A stretch of 64,000 nt of DNA from Rhodospirillales bacterium (GTDB lineage: Bacteria > Pseudomonadota > Alphaproteobacteria > Acetobacterales > Acetobacteraceae): the NCBI GenBank assembly GCA_017304945.1, contig JAFKLG010000075.1, positions 1 through 64,000 on the forward strand, in the 5' to 3' direction. The position numbers and the translations under genes are program-made. Below the pieces are notes generated by a model. That model worked only from the letters and a program-made list of their open reading frames with translations, was not told where the DNA came from and ran no database searches. The number at the start of each line of letters is the position of its first letter. The first letter of the stretch is position 1. Positions 42,501 through 51,538 of this stretch are shown here, in pieces.

Positions 42501-43084
42501 AGATCATCGGCCTGACCGGCGGCATCGGCATGGGCAAATCGACCGCGGCCAACGCGTTCCGCCGCGCCCGCATCCCGGTGTTCGACGCCGACGCCGAGGT
42601 GCACCGGCTGCAGGCGCGCGGCGGACGCGCCGTGAAGGCGATCGGGGCGATGTTCCCGGGATCCGTGCGCGACGGCGCGGTGGACCGCACCGCCCTGCGT
42701 GGCGCCGTGCTGGCCGACAAGGCCGCACTGACCCGGCTCGAGCACATCCTGCATCCGATGGTGGAACAGGCGGAACGCGAGTTCGTCGGCCGCGCACGGC
42801 GGGCCGGGCGGCGCGCCGTGGTGCTGGACATTCCCCTGCTGCTGGAAATCGGCGCCGACAAGCGGGTCGATCAGGTGGTGGTGGTGTCCGCCCCGCGCGC
42901 GGTGCAGATCGCGCGGGTGCGCCGGCGCCGGCGCATGAGCACCGCCGATATCGAGGCGGTGATCGCGCGGCAGATGCCCGACGCCGAGAAGCGCCGCCGC
43001 GCCGACGTGGTGGTCCGCACCGGGCTGTCGCGCAATCACACGCTGCGGTCGCTGCACCGCCTGATCCGGGAGGTGCGCGCATGA
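42497..43084 (+). CDS. coaE: Dephospho-CoA kinase
   Basis: Catalyses the last step of coenzyme A synthesis. 195 residues. The P-loop is GLTGGIGMGKSTAANAF (residues 5-21), followed by FDADAEVHRL, the lid/CoA region HPMVEQAEREF, VLDIPLLLEIGADKRVDQVV and RQMPDAEKRRRADVVV. It overlaps both neighbours by four bases (ATGA at both ends), so the three genes are translationally coupled. Confidence 0.97.
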   Translation: MKIIGLTGGIGMGKSTAANAFRRARIPVFDADAEVHRLQARGGRAVKAIGAMFPGSVRDGAVDRTALRGAVLADKAALTRLEHILHPMVEQAEREFVGRARRAGRRAVVLDIPLLLEIGADKRVDQVVVVSAPRAVQIARVRRRRRMSTADIEAVIARQMPDAEKRRRADVVVRTGLSRNHTLRSLHRLIREVRA

Positions 43085-43761
43085 GCCGCGCCGTGCTGTT
43101 CGACACCGAGACCACCGGGCTGGACCCGCTGAACGGCGACCGCATCCTGGAGATCGCCGCGCTCGAGCTGGTCAACGACCTGCCGACCGGCCGGCACTTC
43201 CATCGGGTGATCGATCCGGAACGCGACATTCCGGAAGAGGCGTCGCGCGTGCACGGCTTCACCTCGGCCGACGTCACCGGCAAGCCGCGCTTCGCCGAGA
43301 TCGTCGACGAGTTGCTGGAGTTCTTCGGCGACGGCCCGCTGATCGCGCACAACGCGCCGTTCGATTTCGGCTTCCTCGACGCGGAGCTGGGCCGGATCGG
43401 CCGGGCGCGACTCGAGCTCGGCCGGATGGTCGATACGCTGGCGATGGCGAAGCTGCGTTTCCCCGGCATGCCGAACAGCCTGGACGCGCTGTGCCGCCGG
43501 TTCTCGATCGATCTCTCGGCGCGCACCACCCACAATGCGCTGCTCGACTGCCGCCTGCTGGCCGAGGTCTATGTCGAGCTGACCGGCGGCCGGCAGCGCG
43601 GCCTGTCGCTCGCGGCCGAGGAGGCTGCCGCCGCGGCGGTGGCGGTCTACACGCTGGACGGTCCGCGCACGCCGCGGCCGATCGTGCCGACTGAGGCGGA
43701 ACTGGCGGCGCATGCGGCCTTCATCGCGCGGTTGAAGGATCCGGTCTGGCTGGCAGCCTGA
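43081..43761 (+). CDS. dnaQ: DNA polymerase III epsilon subunit (3'-5' proofreading exonuclease)
   Basis: 226 residues of the DEDDh exonuclease family. Exo I is FDTETTGLD (Asp and Glu metal ligands), Exo II is IAHNAPFDFGFLDAEL, and Exo III is THNALLDCRLLAEVY with the catalytic His and final Asp. The C-terminal 50 residues, which bind the polymerase subunit in relatives, end in a short PTEAELAAHAAFIARL helix. The ATG at 43081 overlaps coaE; longer in-frame extensions run through coaE and are not credible. Confidence 0.96.
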   Translation: MSRAVLFDTETTGLDPLNGDRILEIAALELVNDLPTGRHFHRVIDPERDIPEEASRVHGFTSADVTGKPRFAEIVDELLEFFGDGPLIAHNAPFDFGFLDAELGRIGRARLELGRMVDTLAMAKLRFPGMPNSLDALCRRFSIDLSARTTHNALLDCRLLAEVYVELTGGRQRGLSLAAEEAAAAAVAVYTLDGPRTPRPIVPTEAELAAHAAFIARLKDPVWLAA

Positions 43762-43776
43762 CGGGGGCAATCGTGC

Positions 43777-44021
43777 GGCGCCGGTGCGGTGGGCGGCTTG
43801 GGACGAAACCGCAGATGAACACGGATGAACACGGATGGGGTGGTGGCGGCGGGACCGCTCGTGCCCCGGCCCATCCGCCGTTCGAAGGCGCGCTTCGCGC
43901 GCATTCATTTGCCGGCAAGCGCGGAGTCACGCACGCGGTGGCCCAGCGGCAAGGGCCCATCTGCGTTCATCCGCGTTCATCTGCGGTTTCATCCCAGGCC
44001 GCCCGCCGCACCGATCGCGCC
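43777..44021. repeat. Long inverted-repeat element B (arms about 65 bp, spacer about 116 bp)
   Basis: Bases 43777-43839 match the reverse complement of 43956-44021 with few mismatches. Each arm has a GCGGTGGGCGGC-like outer part, then AAACCGCAGATGAAC and a second GGATGAAC unit. The GATGAAC-GC/AC-GGATGAAC phrase is a dispersed repeat I recall from many bacterial genomes. The spacer contains GCGCTTCGCGC, as does the spacer of element A. It fills most of the 307-base gap between dnaQ and the TetR gene, with no gene seen. Confidence 0.8.
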
Positions 44022-44068
44022 CGTGATGAACTCCCGGACGCCGTCCGAATCATGTAAGAGGCACTCAC

Positions 44069-44716
44069 ATGAGCTGGTCGCGACATGGCGGGGGCGGGAC
44101 GGAGCGCCGGGGCTATCACCACGGCAATCTTCGCGAGGCCCTGATCGAAGCCGCGGTGTCGCTGATCGCCGCCAAGGGGCCCGCGGGCTTCACCATCGCC
44201 GAGGCGGCGCGGCAGGCCGGGGTCAGCCCGGCCGCGCCGTATCGCCACTTCCGTGACGCCGACGCGCTGCTGGGCGAGGTCGCGCTGCGCGGTTTCGAGC
44301 GGCTGGAGGCGGCACTCACCCGCGCCTGGGCGAACGGCACGCCCGCCCCGGTCCCGGCCTTCGAGGCGATGGGCCGCGCCTATCTCGGCTTCGCCCGCGA
44401 CGAGCCCGCCTATTACGCGGCGATGTTCGAGGCGCATGTGCCGCGTGAGGCGGCCCCCGGCCTGCAATCCGCCGGCGATCGCGCCTTCGCCGTGCTGCGC
44501 GAGGCGGCGGAGCGGCTTGCTGCCGTCGCCCCGAAGGAGCGGCGGCCGCCCGCGCTGATGATGGCGCTGCATGTCTGGTCGATGGCGCACGGGATCGCGT
44601 CGCTGTTCGTCCGCCCCGATCCGTCGCGGCGAAAGCTGCCGATGACCGCGGAGGAGCTGCTCGAGGCCGGGGTGCTGATCTATCTCCAGAGCCTCGGTCT
44701 CGCGGGCGGCGGCTGA
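44069..44716 (+). CDS. TetR/AcrR-family transcriptional regulator
   Basis: 215 residues. The N-terminal helix-turn-helix is the usual TetR type (YHHGNLREALIEAAVSLIAA, then FTIAEAARQAGVSPAAPYRHF, residues 16-63). The C-terminal ligand domain contains PAYYAAMFEAHVP and ALMMALHVWSMAHGIASLF, the pattern of the WHG (TetR_C) group. The target is unknown: no divergent or adjacent efflux gene is present, and element B lies just upstream of its start. Confidence 0.9.
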   Translation: MSWSRHGGGGTERRGYHHGNLREALIEAAVSLIAAKGPAGFTIAEAARQAGVSPAAPYRHFRDADALLGEVALRGFERLEAALTRAWANGTPAPVPAFEAMGRAYLGFARDEPAYYAAMFEAHVPREAAPGLQSAGDRAFAVLREAAERLAAVAPKERRPPALMMALHVWSMAHGIASLFVRPDPSRRKLPMTAEELLEAGVLIYLQSLGLAGGG

Positions 44717-44737
44717 GCCCCGGCCGTCCCAGGCAAC

Positions 44738-44806
44738 GGCGGCCGCCGAAGGGCCCCGCGGCCGGCCGCCGACGAGCCCCGCGGCGGGCCGCCGACGCGC
44801 CCCACG
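44738..44806. repeat. Three-copy 23-bp tandem repeat between convergent genes
   Basis: Units at 44738, 44761 and 44784 repeat every 23 bases with the core GGCCGCCGA followed by CCCCGCG or CCCCACG. It lies between the end of the TetR gene and the stop of the SPOR protein gene and could form stable secondary structure. There is no coding content. Confidence 0.6.
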
Positions 44807-44822
44807 GCGGGATCAGCGATGG

Positions 44823-45773
44823 TCAGATGCTGCGGGCGACCCAGCAGGAGAGGCCGGCGCCGCGCAGCCGGTCGCAGAAGGCGGATGCCTCGGCGCCGTT
44901 CGCGAAGCCGCCGGTGCGCAGGCGCCAGACGGGGCGGCCATTCGCCTCGCCCTGGCGCAGGATTGGCGACCGCCCTCGCAGCAGCGCCGGGTAGCGTTCG
45001 GCGAGATGCGCCCACTTCGCCTCGGCCTCGGCCGGTGAGCCGGCGGCCGCGAGCTGGACCTCGTGCTCGCGTGTCTTTCCGACCACCGGCGCTGCCGGCT
45101 GGGCCGCGGGTCCCATGGCGAGCGTGGCCGGCTTGCCGCCGCCCGATGCCGCCGGTTTGGCCGGCCCGACAGCCTCGTTCGACGACGCGCCGGTGGCCGG
45201 AGCGGCGTTCGGGACCTTGCCGTCCGCCGCGCGTGGCGGCTTGCCCTCGGCCGGAGCGGCGGGCGGGGTGATCATGGCATCCGCTGGCACGCTCTGCCCG
45301 GCGGCCGTCTGCGCCGCTTGCGCGACCGGCCAATCCGCCTCGAGCGGCGTGGTGATGGCCGTCGCGGCGCCCTTGGCTGAGCCGACGCCGGTGGGGGTGG
45401 TGCCCTTGGCGACCTTGGGCGGGGTCGCCTCGGCCAGCGCCTGCTTCCGGTCGGGGACGATGTCGGCCCACACATCGCCGGGTTCCGGCGTGAGCGGCTT
45501 CTCCTGCACGTCCTCCCCACGGACGATCAGCATGTTCGGCCCCTCGACCAGCGGGGCGTAGCGGTCGTCGGTCGCCACCGGCCGTGGCCGGCTGATGCAG
45601 CCACCGAGCAGGAGGAGGGCGGCGAGAGCGCAAAATGAGGCGGTGAGACGGTGGCGTGGTGCGGGCCGCGGCCACGTGGTGGCCAGCGCTGCGCGCCGTT
45701 CGGGCCGGTGCGGGTGCGCCGGCAGCCCTTCCGTCGGGCCACCGCTGCCGATCGAGGTCGTCGCAACCTGCAT
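44823..45773 (-). CDS. SPOR-domain lipoprotein
   Basis: 316 residues. A cytoplasmic-side N-terminal stretch of about 45 residues precedes a signal with lipobox LAALLLLGGC (Cys near residue 58), so the protein is probably lipidated. The middle (about residues 75-230) is Ala/Pro/Lys-rich and low complexity. The C-terminal 80 residues form a SPOR fold (HEVQLAAAGSPAEAEAKWAH, then GGFANGAEASAFCDRLRGAG), which binds denuded septal peptidoglycan. Such proteins act in division or septum remodelling. The long pre-signal segment is odd and the true start may lie further in, though no ATG is available there. Confidence 0.8.
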   Translation of the reverse strand: MQVATTSIGSGGPTEGLPAHPHRPERRAALATTWPRPAPRHRLTASFCALAALLLLGGCISRPRPVATDDRYAPLVEGPNMLIVRGEDVQEKPLTPEPGDVWADIVPDRKQALAEATPPKVAKGTTPTGVGSAKGAATAITTPLEADWPVAQAAQTAAGQSVPADAMITPPAAPAEGKPPRAADGKVPNAAPATGASSNEAVGPAKPAASGGGKPATLAMGPAAQPAAPVVGKTREHEVQLAAAGSPAEAEAKWAHLAERYPALLRGRSPILRQGEANGRPVWRLRTGGFANGAEASAFCDRLRGAGLSCWVARSI

Positions 45774-45909
45774 GCCGATCTCAACCTCCCCGCGTGTCGA
45801 GCGCCCGCCGTGGCGGGCCGATGGATCGGCGCACGCATAGCGCGGAGCGGCCGCCACTGCCACTGTGGCGTGCAAGTCGCGGATCAGGGGCCGATCTCGG
45901 CCCGGCGCG

Positions 45910-46665
45910 TCAGACCGGTTCGGTGTCGAGCGCGTAGCCGGCGGTGCGCACGGTGCGCACCACGTCGAGCTCGCCCTCGCCGTTGATCGACTTGCGCAGC
46001 CGACGGATGTGCACGTCCACCGTGCGCGGCTCGACATGGATGTCGGGGCCCCAGACCGCGTCGAGCAGTTCCTCCCGCGAGAACACCCGGCGCGGGTGCT
46101 GCATGAAGAACTCGAGCAGCCGGAACTCGGTCGGGCCCAGATGCACGCGCCGGCCGTTGCGGGTCACGCGGTGCGCGGCCAGGTCCATGGCGATGTCGTG
46201 GAACACGAGCTGCCCCTTCACGGGCACCGCGTTGGAGCGGCGGAGCAGCGCGCGCATGCGGGCCAGCAGCGCGTCCATGTTGAACGGCTTGGTGATGTAG
46301 TCGTCGGCACCGGTGTTGAGCCCGCGCACCGCATCCTGGTCCTCGGTCCGCGCGGTGACCATGATCACCGGCAGGTCGCGGGTCTGGGCGCGGCGGCGGA
46401 TCTGCCGGCAGACCTCGATCCCCGACATCACCGGCAGCATCCAGTCGAGCAGCACCAGGTCGGGCTGGGTCTCGGCGATGCGGGTCAGCGCTTCCTGGCC
46501 GTCGCCGGCCTCCTCCACGCGGAACCCCTGCTTCTCGAGGTTGTAGCGCAGCATGGTGGCGAGCGCGGCCTCATCCTCGACGACGAGCACGAGCGGCTTG
46601 GCGAGGCTCGAGGCGCTGTCCTGCACCCTGGTCGCGTCGCGTGGGGTCGGAGTCATCGGGAACAT
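45910..46665 (-). CDS. phoB: Phosphate regulon response regulator
   Basis: 251 residues. A receiver domain (about residues 24-140) has phosphoacceptor Asp in LVLLDWMLPVMSG, the Thr/Ser in VIMVTARTEDQ and Lys in DDYITKPF. The C-terminal winged helix of the OmpR/PhoB type reads HLGPTEFRLLEFFMQHPRRV and TVDVHIRRLRKSI. It ends the pst operon, three bases after phoU. A cognate phoR is not in the window. PhoB should bind a PHO box upstream of pstS. Confidence 0.95.
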   Translation of the reverse strand: MFPMTPTPRDATRVQDSASSLAKPLVLVVEDEAALATMLRYNLEKQGFRVEEAGDGQEALTRIAETQPDLVLLDWMLPVMSGIEVCRQIRRRAQTRDLPVIMVTARTEDQDAVRGLNTGADDYITKPFNMDALLARMRALLRRSNAVPVKGQLVFHDIAMDLAAHRVTRNGRRVHLGPTEFRLLEFFMQHPRRVFSREELLDAVWGPDIHVEPRTVDVHIRRLRKSINGEGELDVVRTVRTAGYALDTEPV

Positions 46666-46668
46666 GCG

Positions 46669-47388
46669 TCAGGCCTTCGGGCGCACGACGGCGTAGGCGG
46701 AGGTGTCGCCCTTCGGCCGTGTCTCGGGCAGCACCTCGCCGGTCACCGCGTAGTAGACGGTCTCGGCGATGTTGGTCGCGTGGTCGCCGATGCGCTCCAG
46801 GTTCTTGGCGATGAACAGAAGATGCGTGCAGGGCGTGATGTTGCGCGGATCCTCCATCATGTAGGTGATCAGCTCACGGAAGATCGCGTTGTAGATGTCG
46901 TCCACCACCTGGTCGGAGCGCCAGACCTCGATCGCCTTCTCGGGGTCGCTCTCACCCACCGCATCGATGATGGACTTGAGCTGCTGCTGCACCAGATGCG
47001 CCATATGGGCGAGGCCGGCCAGCGAGTAGGGCAGGTTGAACTGCCCCAGCACGATGCTGCGCTTGGCGACGTTGGCGGCGTAGTCGCCGATCCGCTCGAG
47101 GTCGCCGGTCATCTTCAGTGCCGCGACGATCTGCCGCAGGTCGCCCGCCATCGGCTGGCGCAGCGCGAGCAGGCGGATCACGAACTGCTCGATGTCGCGC
47201 TCCAGCGCGTCCACCTTCGGGTCGTCCTCCACCGCGCGCGTCGCGGCCGCGCTGTCGCGATGCATGATGGCCTCGGCGGCGAGCGCCACCTGGTTCTCCA
47301 CGATGCCGCCCATCTCGGTCATCATGTCGCGCAGCCGCTTGAGCTCCTGGTCGTAGCTCTTGACGACGTGCTGGGAAGCTTCGGACAT
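46669..47388 (-). CDS. phoU: Phosphate transport system regulator PhoU
   Basis: 239 residues made of two three-helix-bundle repeats. Each carries the metal-binding motif: LERIGDYAANVAKRS in the first half and LERIGDHATNIAETV in the second. PhoU links the Pst transporter state to PhoR/PhoB signalling and limits uptake when phosphate is plentiful. GGGGGA lies upstream of the ATG. It is situated between pstB and phoB, as usual. Confidence 0.96.
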   Translation of the reverse strand: MSEASQHVVKSYDQELKRLRDMMTEMGGIVENQVALAAEAIMHRDSAAATRAVEDDPKVDALERDIEQFVIRLLALRQPMAGDLRQIVAALKMTGDLERIGDYAANVAKRSIVLGQFNLPYSLAGLAHMAHLVQQQLKSIIDAVGESDPEKAIEVWRSDQVVDDIYNAIFRELITYMMEDPRNITPCTHLLFIAKNLERIGDHATNIAETVYYAVTGEVLPETRPKGDTSAYAVVRPKA

Positions 47389-47408
47389 CGGACTGGTCCC
47401 CCTTCCGT

Positions 47409-48230
47409 TCAGCCGAACCGGCCGGTGACGTATTCCTGGGTGCGCTTCTCACGCGGCGCGGTGAAGATCTGCGCCGCCGGCGCGACCTCGACCATCTCGC
47501 CCAGGTAGAAGAACGCCACCTGATCGGCGCAGCGGGCGGCCTGCTGCATGTTGTGGGTGACGATCGCGATGGTGAACTCGTGCTTCAGCTCGTCGATCAG
47601 CTCCTCGATCTTCAAGGTCGAGATCGGATCGAGCGCGCTGGTCGGCTCGTCGAACAGGATCACCTCGGGCCGCACCGCGATGGTGCGGGCGATGCACAGG
47701 CGTTGCTGCTGCCCGCCCGACAGGCCCATGGCGGAGCTGTGCAGCCGGTCCTTCACCTCGCCCCACAGGGCGGCGCGGGTCAGCGACCACTCCACCCGCT
47801 CATCCATGGCGGACCTGGACAGTTTCTCGTGCAGCTTCACGCCGAAGGCGATGTTCTCGTAGATCGTCATCGGGAACGGGGTGGGCTTCTGGAACACCAT
47901 CCCGATCCTGGCCCGCAGCATGTTCAGGTCGATGCCGGGGTCGATCAGGTTGGTCCCGTCCATCATCACCTCGCCGGTCGCGCGCTGGCCGGGATAGAGG
48001 TCGTACATCCGGTTCAGCACGCGCAGCAGGGTGGACTTGCCGCAGCCCGACGGGCCGATCATGCCGGTGACCTGGCGATCGGGGAAATCGAGGTTGATCG
48101 ATTTCAGCGCGCGGTTGCTGCCGTAGTAGAAATCCAGGTTGCGGATGGCGATGCGCGGCGCGTTCATCGCGGTCGCGGCGCGCGCCTGCACGCCGCCGAA
48201 GCTCGCCGTCTGTTCGGTGGTCACGCTCAT
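47409..48230 (-). CDS. pstB: Phosphate ABC transporter ATPase
   Basis: 273 residues. Walker A is [18 protein letters not shown], typical of PstB. The Q-loop [19 protein letters not shown], signature [15 protein letters not shown], Walker [14 protein letters not shown] and switch His in [15 protein letters not shown] are all present. It energises high-affinity phosphate import through PstC/PstA. It starts 7 bases after the pstA stop. Confidence 0.97.
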   Translation of the reverse strand: MSVTTEQTASFGGVQARAATAMNAPRIAIRNLDFYYGSNRALKSINLDFPDRQVTGMIGPSGCGKSTLLRVLNRMYDLYPGQRATGEVMMDGTNLIDPGIDLNMLRARIGMVFQKPTPFPMTIYENIAFGVKLHEKLSRSAMDERVEWSLTRAALWGEVKDRLHSSAMGLSGGQQQRLCIARTIAVRPEVILFDEPTSALDPISTLKIEELIDELKHEFTIAIVTHNMQQAARCADQVAFFYLGEMVEVAPAAQIFTAPREKRTQEYVTGRFG

Positions 48231-48237
48231 ACGGTCC

Positions 48238-49143
48238 TCACTTGCCGCCGCGCAGGGCCACGCGGGCGATGATGTTGATGGCCAGCACGCCGACCGTGAT
48301 CAGCAGGGCGCCGACCCAGGCGAGCTGGACCCAGTCCTCGAACGCGGACCCGGCATATTGGTAGATGGTGACGGGCAGGCTCGCCATCGGCTTGGTGAGA
48401 CTCAGCGACCAGTTCAGGTTGCCCAGGCTGGTGAACAGCAGCGGCGCCGTTTCGCCGGCCACGCGCGCGACCGCGAGCAGGATGCCGGTGACGATGCCGT
48501 CCTTCGCCGCGCGGTAGCAGATCATCACGATGACCTTCCACTGCGGCGTGCCCAGCGCCACCGCGGCTTCGCGCAGCGAGACCGGGATCAGGCGCAGCAT
48601 GTCCTCGGTTGTGCGCACCACGATCGGGATCACGATCACGGCCAGTGCGACGCAGCCGGCGATGCCGGAGAACCCACCGAACGGTGCCACCATCAACTGG
48701 TAGATGAACAGGCCGATCAGGATCGACGGCGCCGAGAGCAGCACGTCGGAGACGAAGCGGATCGCGTTGCCCAGCGCCGACCCGCGCGAATACTCGGCGA
48801 GATAGGTGCCGACCAGCAGGCCGATCGGGGTGCCGATCACCGCCCCAAGCAGGGTCTGGATCAGCGAGCCGATGATCGCGTTGAGCAGCCCGCCATTCGA
48901 GCCGGGCGGCAGGGTGGAGGTGGTGAACACGGTCAGGCTCAGCCCGCCCAGGCCGCGCCAGAGCAGGGTGGCCAGGATCGAGGCCAGGAAGATCAGCCCG
49001 ATCACCGTCGCGACGACGCACAGGATGCGCACGACGCGGTCGCGGCGAGCGCGGCGGACGCTGAGCTGGCGGGCGACACGCGCGTCCTTGGCGGGGCCGT
49101 GCAGGCCGTGACCGGCGAGGGGAGAGGCGGTGGTGGCGCTCAT
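48238..49143 (-). CDS. pstA: Phosphate ABC transporter permease
   Basis: 301 residues with six membrane helices after a basic N-terminal tail (about residues 1-40). [26 protein letters not shown] is represented by [20 protein letters not shown], the first conserved loop. [20 protein letters not shown] and the EAA-like [20 protein letters not shown] mark PstA. It pairs with PstC to form the phosphate pore and lies 13 bases after pstC. Confidence 0.96.
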   Translation of the reverse strand: MSATTASPLAGHGLHGPAKDARVARQLSVRRARRDRVVRILCVVATVIGLIFLASILATLLWRGLGGLSLTVFTTSTLPPGSNGGLLNAIIGSLIQTLLGAVIGTPIGLLVGTYLAEYSRGSALGNAIRFVSDVLLSAPSILIGLFIYQLMVAPFGGFSGIAGCVALAVIVIPIVVRTTEDMLRLIPVSLREAAVALGTPQWKVIVMICYRAAKDGIVTGILLAVARVAGETAPLLFTSLGNLNWSLSLTKPMASLPVTIYQYAGSAFEDWVQLAWVGALLITVGVLAINIIARVALRGGK

Positions 49144-49156
49144 GGCGGGGCCTCGC

Positions 49157-50125
49157 TCAGGTCTTCAGCCGCGGCCGCAGCAGCAGCCGGGAGATCGCGA
49201 GCACGATGAAGGAGATCACGAACAGGATGAACCCGAGGGCGAGCAGTGACGACAGCTTGAGCGAGCCTGCCTGGCTCTCGGGGAATTCCAGCGCGACGAT
49301 CGAGGCGATGGTGTTGCCCGGTCCGAACAGCGAGGTGGCGATGCGGTTCGTGTTGCCGATCACGAAGGTCACCGCCATGGTTTCGCCGAGCGCGCGACCG
49401 AGGCCCAGCATGATGCCGCCGACCACCGAGGTTCGCGTGTAGGGGACGACGATCGACCGCATCACCTCCCACATCGTGCAGCCGATGCCGTAGGCGGATT
49501 CCTTGTAGACCGCGGGCACCGTCTCGAACACGTCGCGCATGGTCGCGGCGATGAAGGGGACGATCATGATCGCGAGGATCAGGGCGGCGGTGAAGATGCC
49601 GGTGCCGAAGGGCGGCCCGGCGAACAGGTCCTCCAGCACCGGGATGCCGTCGAACGTGTCGATCACGTGCGGCTGGATCCACTGCGCCATGATCGGCACG
49701 ATCACGAAGAAGCCCCACATGCCGTAGATGATCGAGGGGATGGCGGCCAGCAGCTCGATCGCGGTGCCGACCGGGCGGCGCACCCAGGCGGGCGCCAGCT
49801 CCGTCAGGTAGACCGCGATGCCGAAAGACAGCGGCACCGCCATGATCAAGGCGAGGATCGAGGTCACCAGCGTGCCGAAGATCGGCACCGCGGCGCCGTA
49901 CACGTTCTGCACCGGGTCCCAGTCGGCCGAGATCAGGAAGAAGGGGCCGAAGGCATGGAACGCCTGCAGCCCGCCCAGGGCCAGCACGACGATGATGGCG
50001 CCCAGCAGCACCAGCACGAACACGCCGGCGAACCGCGCGGCGCCTGCAAAGAGGGCATCACCCAGATGCGGCGTGCGGCGGGTTCGGGCGGCGCTGCGGG
50101 CAGGAGCGGCGACTGCTTGTTGCAA
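49157..50125 (-). CDS. pstC: Phosphate ABC transporter permease
   Basis: 322 residues. Six helices, with [20 protein letters not shown], the periplasmic loop typical of PstC, then [17 protein letters not shown] and the EAA-like [20 protein letters not shown]. The apparent start is TTG at 50125, which has GAGGG about 8 bases upstream; no ATG gives a better N-terminus. A strong hairpin separates it from pstS, probably allowing more PstS than PstC to be made. Confidence 0.95.
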   Translation of the reverse strand: MQQAVAAPARSAARTRRTPHLGDALFAGAARFAGVFVLVLLGAIIVVLALGGLQAFHAFGPFFLISADWDPVQNVYGAAVPIFGTLVTSILALIMAVPLSFGIAVYLTELAPAWVRRPVGTAIELLAAIPSIIYGMWGFFVIVPIMAQWIQPHVIDTFDGIPVLEDLFAGPPFGTGIFTAALILAIMIVPFIAATMRDVFETVPAVYKESAYGIGCTMWEVMRSIVVPYTRTSVVGGIMLGLGRALGETMAVTFVIGNTNRIATSLFGPGNTIASIVALEFPESQAGSLKLSSLLALGFILFVISFIVLAISRLLLRPRLKT

Positions 50126-50158
50126 TGCAAGGCCCTCGACGGGGAAGGGGAAGCCAAA

Positions 50159-50188
50159 TCGGGGGGCGGGACCGGTGCCGCCCCCCGA
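50159..50188 (-). promoter_or_regulatory. Intercistronic hairpin between pstS and pstC
   Basis: Perfect 11-bp arms (TCGGGGGGCGG / CCGCCCCCCGA) with an 8-base loop, 21 bases after the pstS stop in the direction of transcription. Periplasmic binding-protein genes often carry such stem-loops, which stabilise the upstream message or partly terminate transcription. It lacks a U-tract, so partial attenuation is inferred. Confidence 0.6.
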
Positions 50189-50209
50189 CCTGCTGGTCGG
50201 CGTCGGAGA

Positions 50210-51247
50210 TCAGAAGATCGGCTTGCCGTCCGGCGCCTTGACCTCGGCGTGCCAAGCGGCGCGCACCGCGTCCTTCACCTTCTCGGGCAGCGCGATGTAT
50301 TCCAGGCTGCTCGCCGCCGCGTCACCGCTCTTATAGGCCCAGTCGAAGAACTTGATGACGTTGGCGCTGCGGGCCGGATCCTTCGGATCCTTCGGCAGCT
50401 CGATGAAGGTGGCCGACACGATCGGCCAGCTCTTCTCGCCCGGCTGGTCGATCAGGTTGACCGCGAAGTTCTTCGCATTCGCCCAGTCGCCATTGGACGC
50501 CGCGGCCGAGAACGCCTCCATGGTCGGGGAGACATAGACGCCCGCCTTGTTGCGGATCTGCACGGTGGTCAGCTTGTTCTGCGCCGCATAGGCGAACTCG
50601 ACATAGCCGATGCCGCCGCGGGTGTTGTGCACCGTGGCCGCCACGCCGTCATTGCCCTTGGCGCCCGCGCCCGCCGGCCACCGCACCGAGGTATTGGCGC
50701 CGACCTTGTCCTTCCACGTCGGGCTCACCGCCGAGAGGTAGGACGCATAGACGAAGGTCGTCCCCGACCCGTCGGCACGATACACCGGCGCGATCGCCAG
50801 GCTCGGCAGCTTCACGTCCCGGTTCGCCTCGGCGATCTTCGGGTCGTTCCACTTGGTGATCTTGCCCTCGTAGATCTCGGCCAGCAGCTCACCCGGCAGG
50901 CGCAGCTTGTTGGGCTCGACGCCGGGGATGTTCACGATCACCACGACGGCGCCCATCACGGTCGGGAACTGCAGCAGTTTGCCGCTGTCGAGCTTCGCCG
51001 GGTCCATCGGCGCGTCGGAGGCGCCGAAATCGACCGTGCGGTTCAGGATCTGGTTCTGACCGCCGCCGGAGCCGATCGCCTGGTAGTTCAGCTCGATCCC
51101 GATGGCCGCCTTCGCCGCTTCGCCCCACTTCGTGTAGACGGGGGCGGGGAAGGTCGCGCCCGCGCCGGTGATCTGCTGGGCCTGGGCAGCCCCGGCCATG
51201 GTGAACCCGGCCAGGCTGATCGCCAGGGCGGTGACGGCGAGTTTCAT
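50210..51247 (-). CDS. pstS: Phosphate ABC transporter substrate-binding protein
   Basis: 345 residues. A classical signal peptide (KLAVTALAISLAGFTMAGAA, cleavage near AQA-Q) precedes a PstS core. The phosphate-binding elements are TGAGATFPAPVYTKW, SGGGQNQILNRTVDFGASDA, YRADGSGTTFVYASYLS and GGIGYVEFAYA. It binds phosphate in the periplasm with high affinity. AGGAGGAT precedes the ATG. It is the first gene of pstSCAB-phoU-phoB, and a candidate PHO box lies about 80 bases upstream. Confidence 0.97.
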   Translation of the reverse strand: MKLAVTALAISLAGFTMAGAAQAQQITGAGATFPAPVYTKWGEAAKAAIGIELNYQAIGSGGGQNQILNRTVDFGASDAPMDPAKLDSGKLLQFPTVMGAVVVIVNIPGVEPNKLRLPGELLAEIYEGKITKWNDPKIAEANRDVKLPSLAIAPVYRADGSGTTFVYASYLSAVSPTWKDKVGANTSVRWPAGAGAKGNDGVAATVHNTRGGIGYVEFAYAAQNKLTTVQIRNKAGVYVSPTMEAFSAAASNGDWANAKNFAVNLIDQPGEKSWPIVSATFIELPKDPKDPARSANVIKFFDWAYKSGDAAASSLEYIALPEKVKDAVRAAWHAEVKAPDGKPIF

Positions 51248-51325
51248 GCAATCCTCCTAGGAGTCCGCGACGCAATGCGCGGGCCGCAACCTAGGCGGGG
51301 TGTGGGTCCGAGATATTGCAATTTG

Positions 51326-51343
51326 ATGAAGCTTCGATGACAC
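51326..51343 (-). promoter_or_regulatory. Candidate PHO box upstream of pstS
   Basis: On the minus strand the bases read GTGTCAT-CGAA-GCTTCAT, a 7-4-7 arrangement like the PHO box CTGTCAT-N4-CTGTCAT (10 of 14 half-site positions match). It is 79 bases before the pstS start, in an AT-richer stretch. The second half-site is weak. PhoB binding is inferred from operon identity. Confidence 0.5.
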
Positions 51344-51538
51344 GACCGCCGCGGCGGCCCGGACGACCCGCGAAGCTGTCGGGATCTGCCGCCCCCTCAT
51401 CCGACTATTCGTCACATTCGGTGGTGCACCCGTTTCGCACGCCGAGGCCGCGCGGCCTCGGCCGCCCAGGTGCGCGGCCGGCGATGGACGCGCCGCCTTG
51501 CCCATGCTGCACTGCACCCATCGACCGGGAGAGACCCG

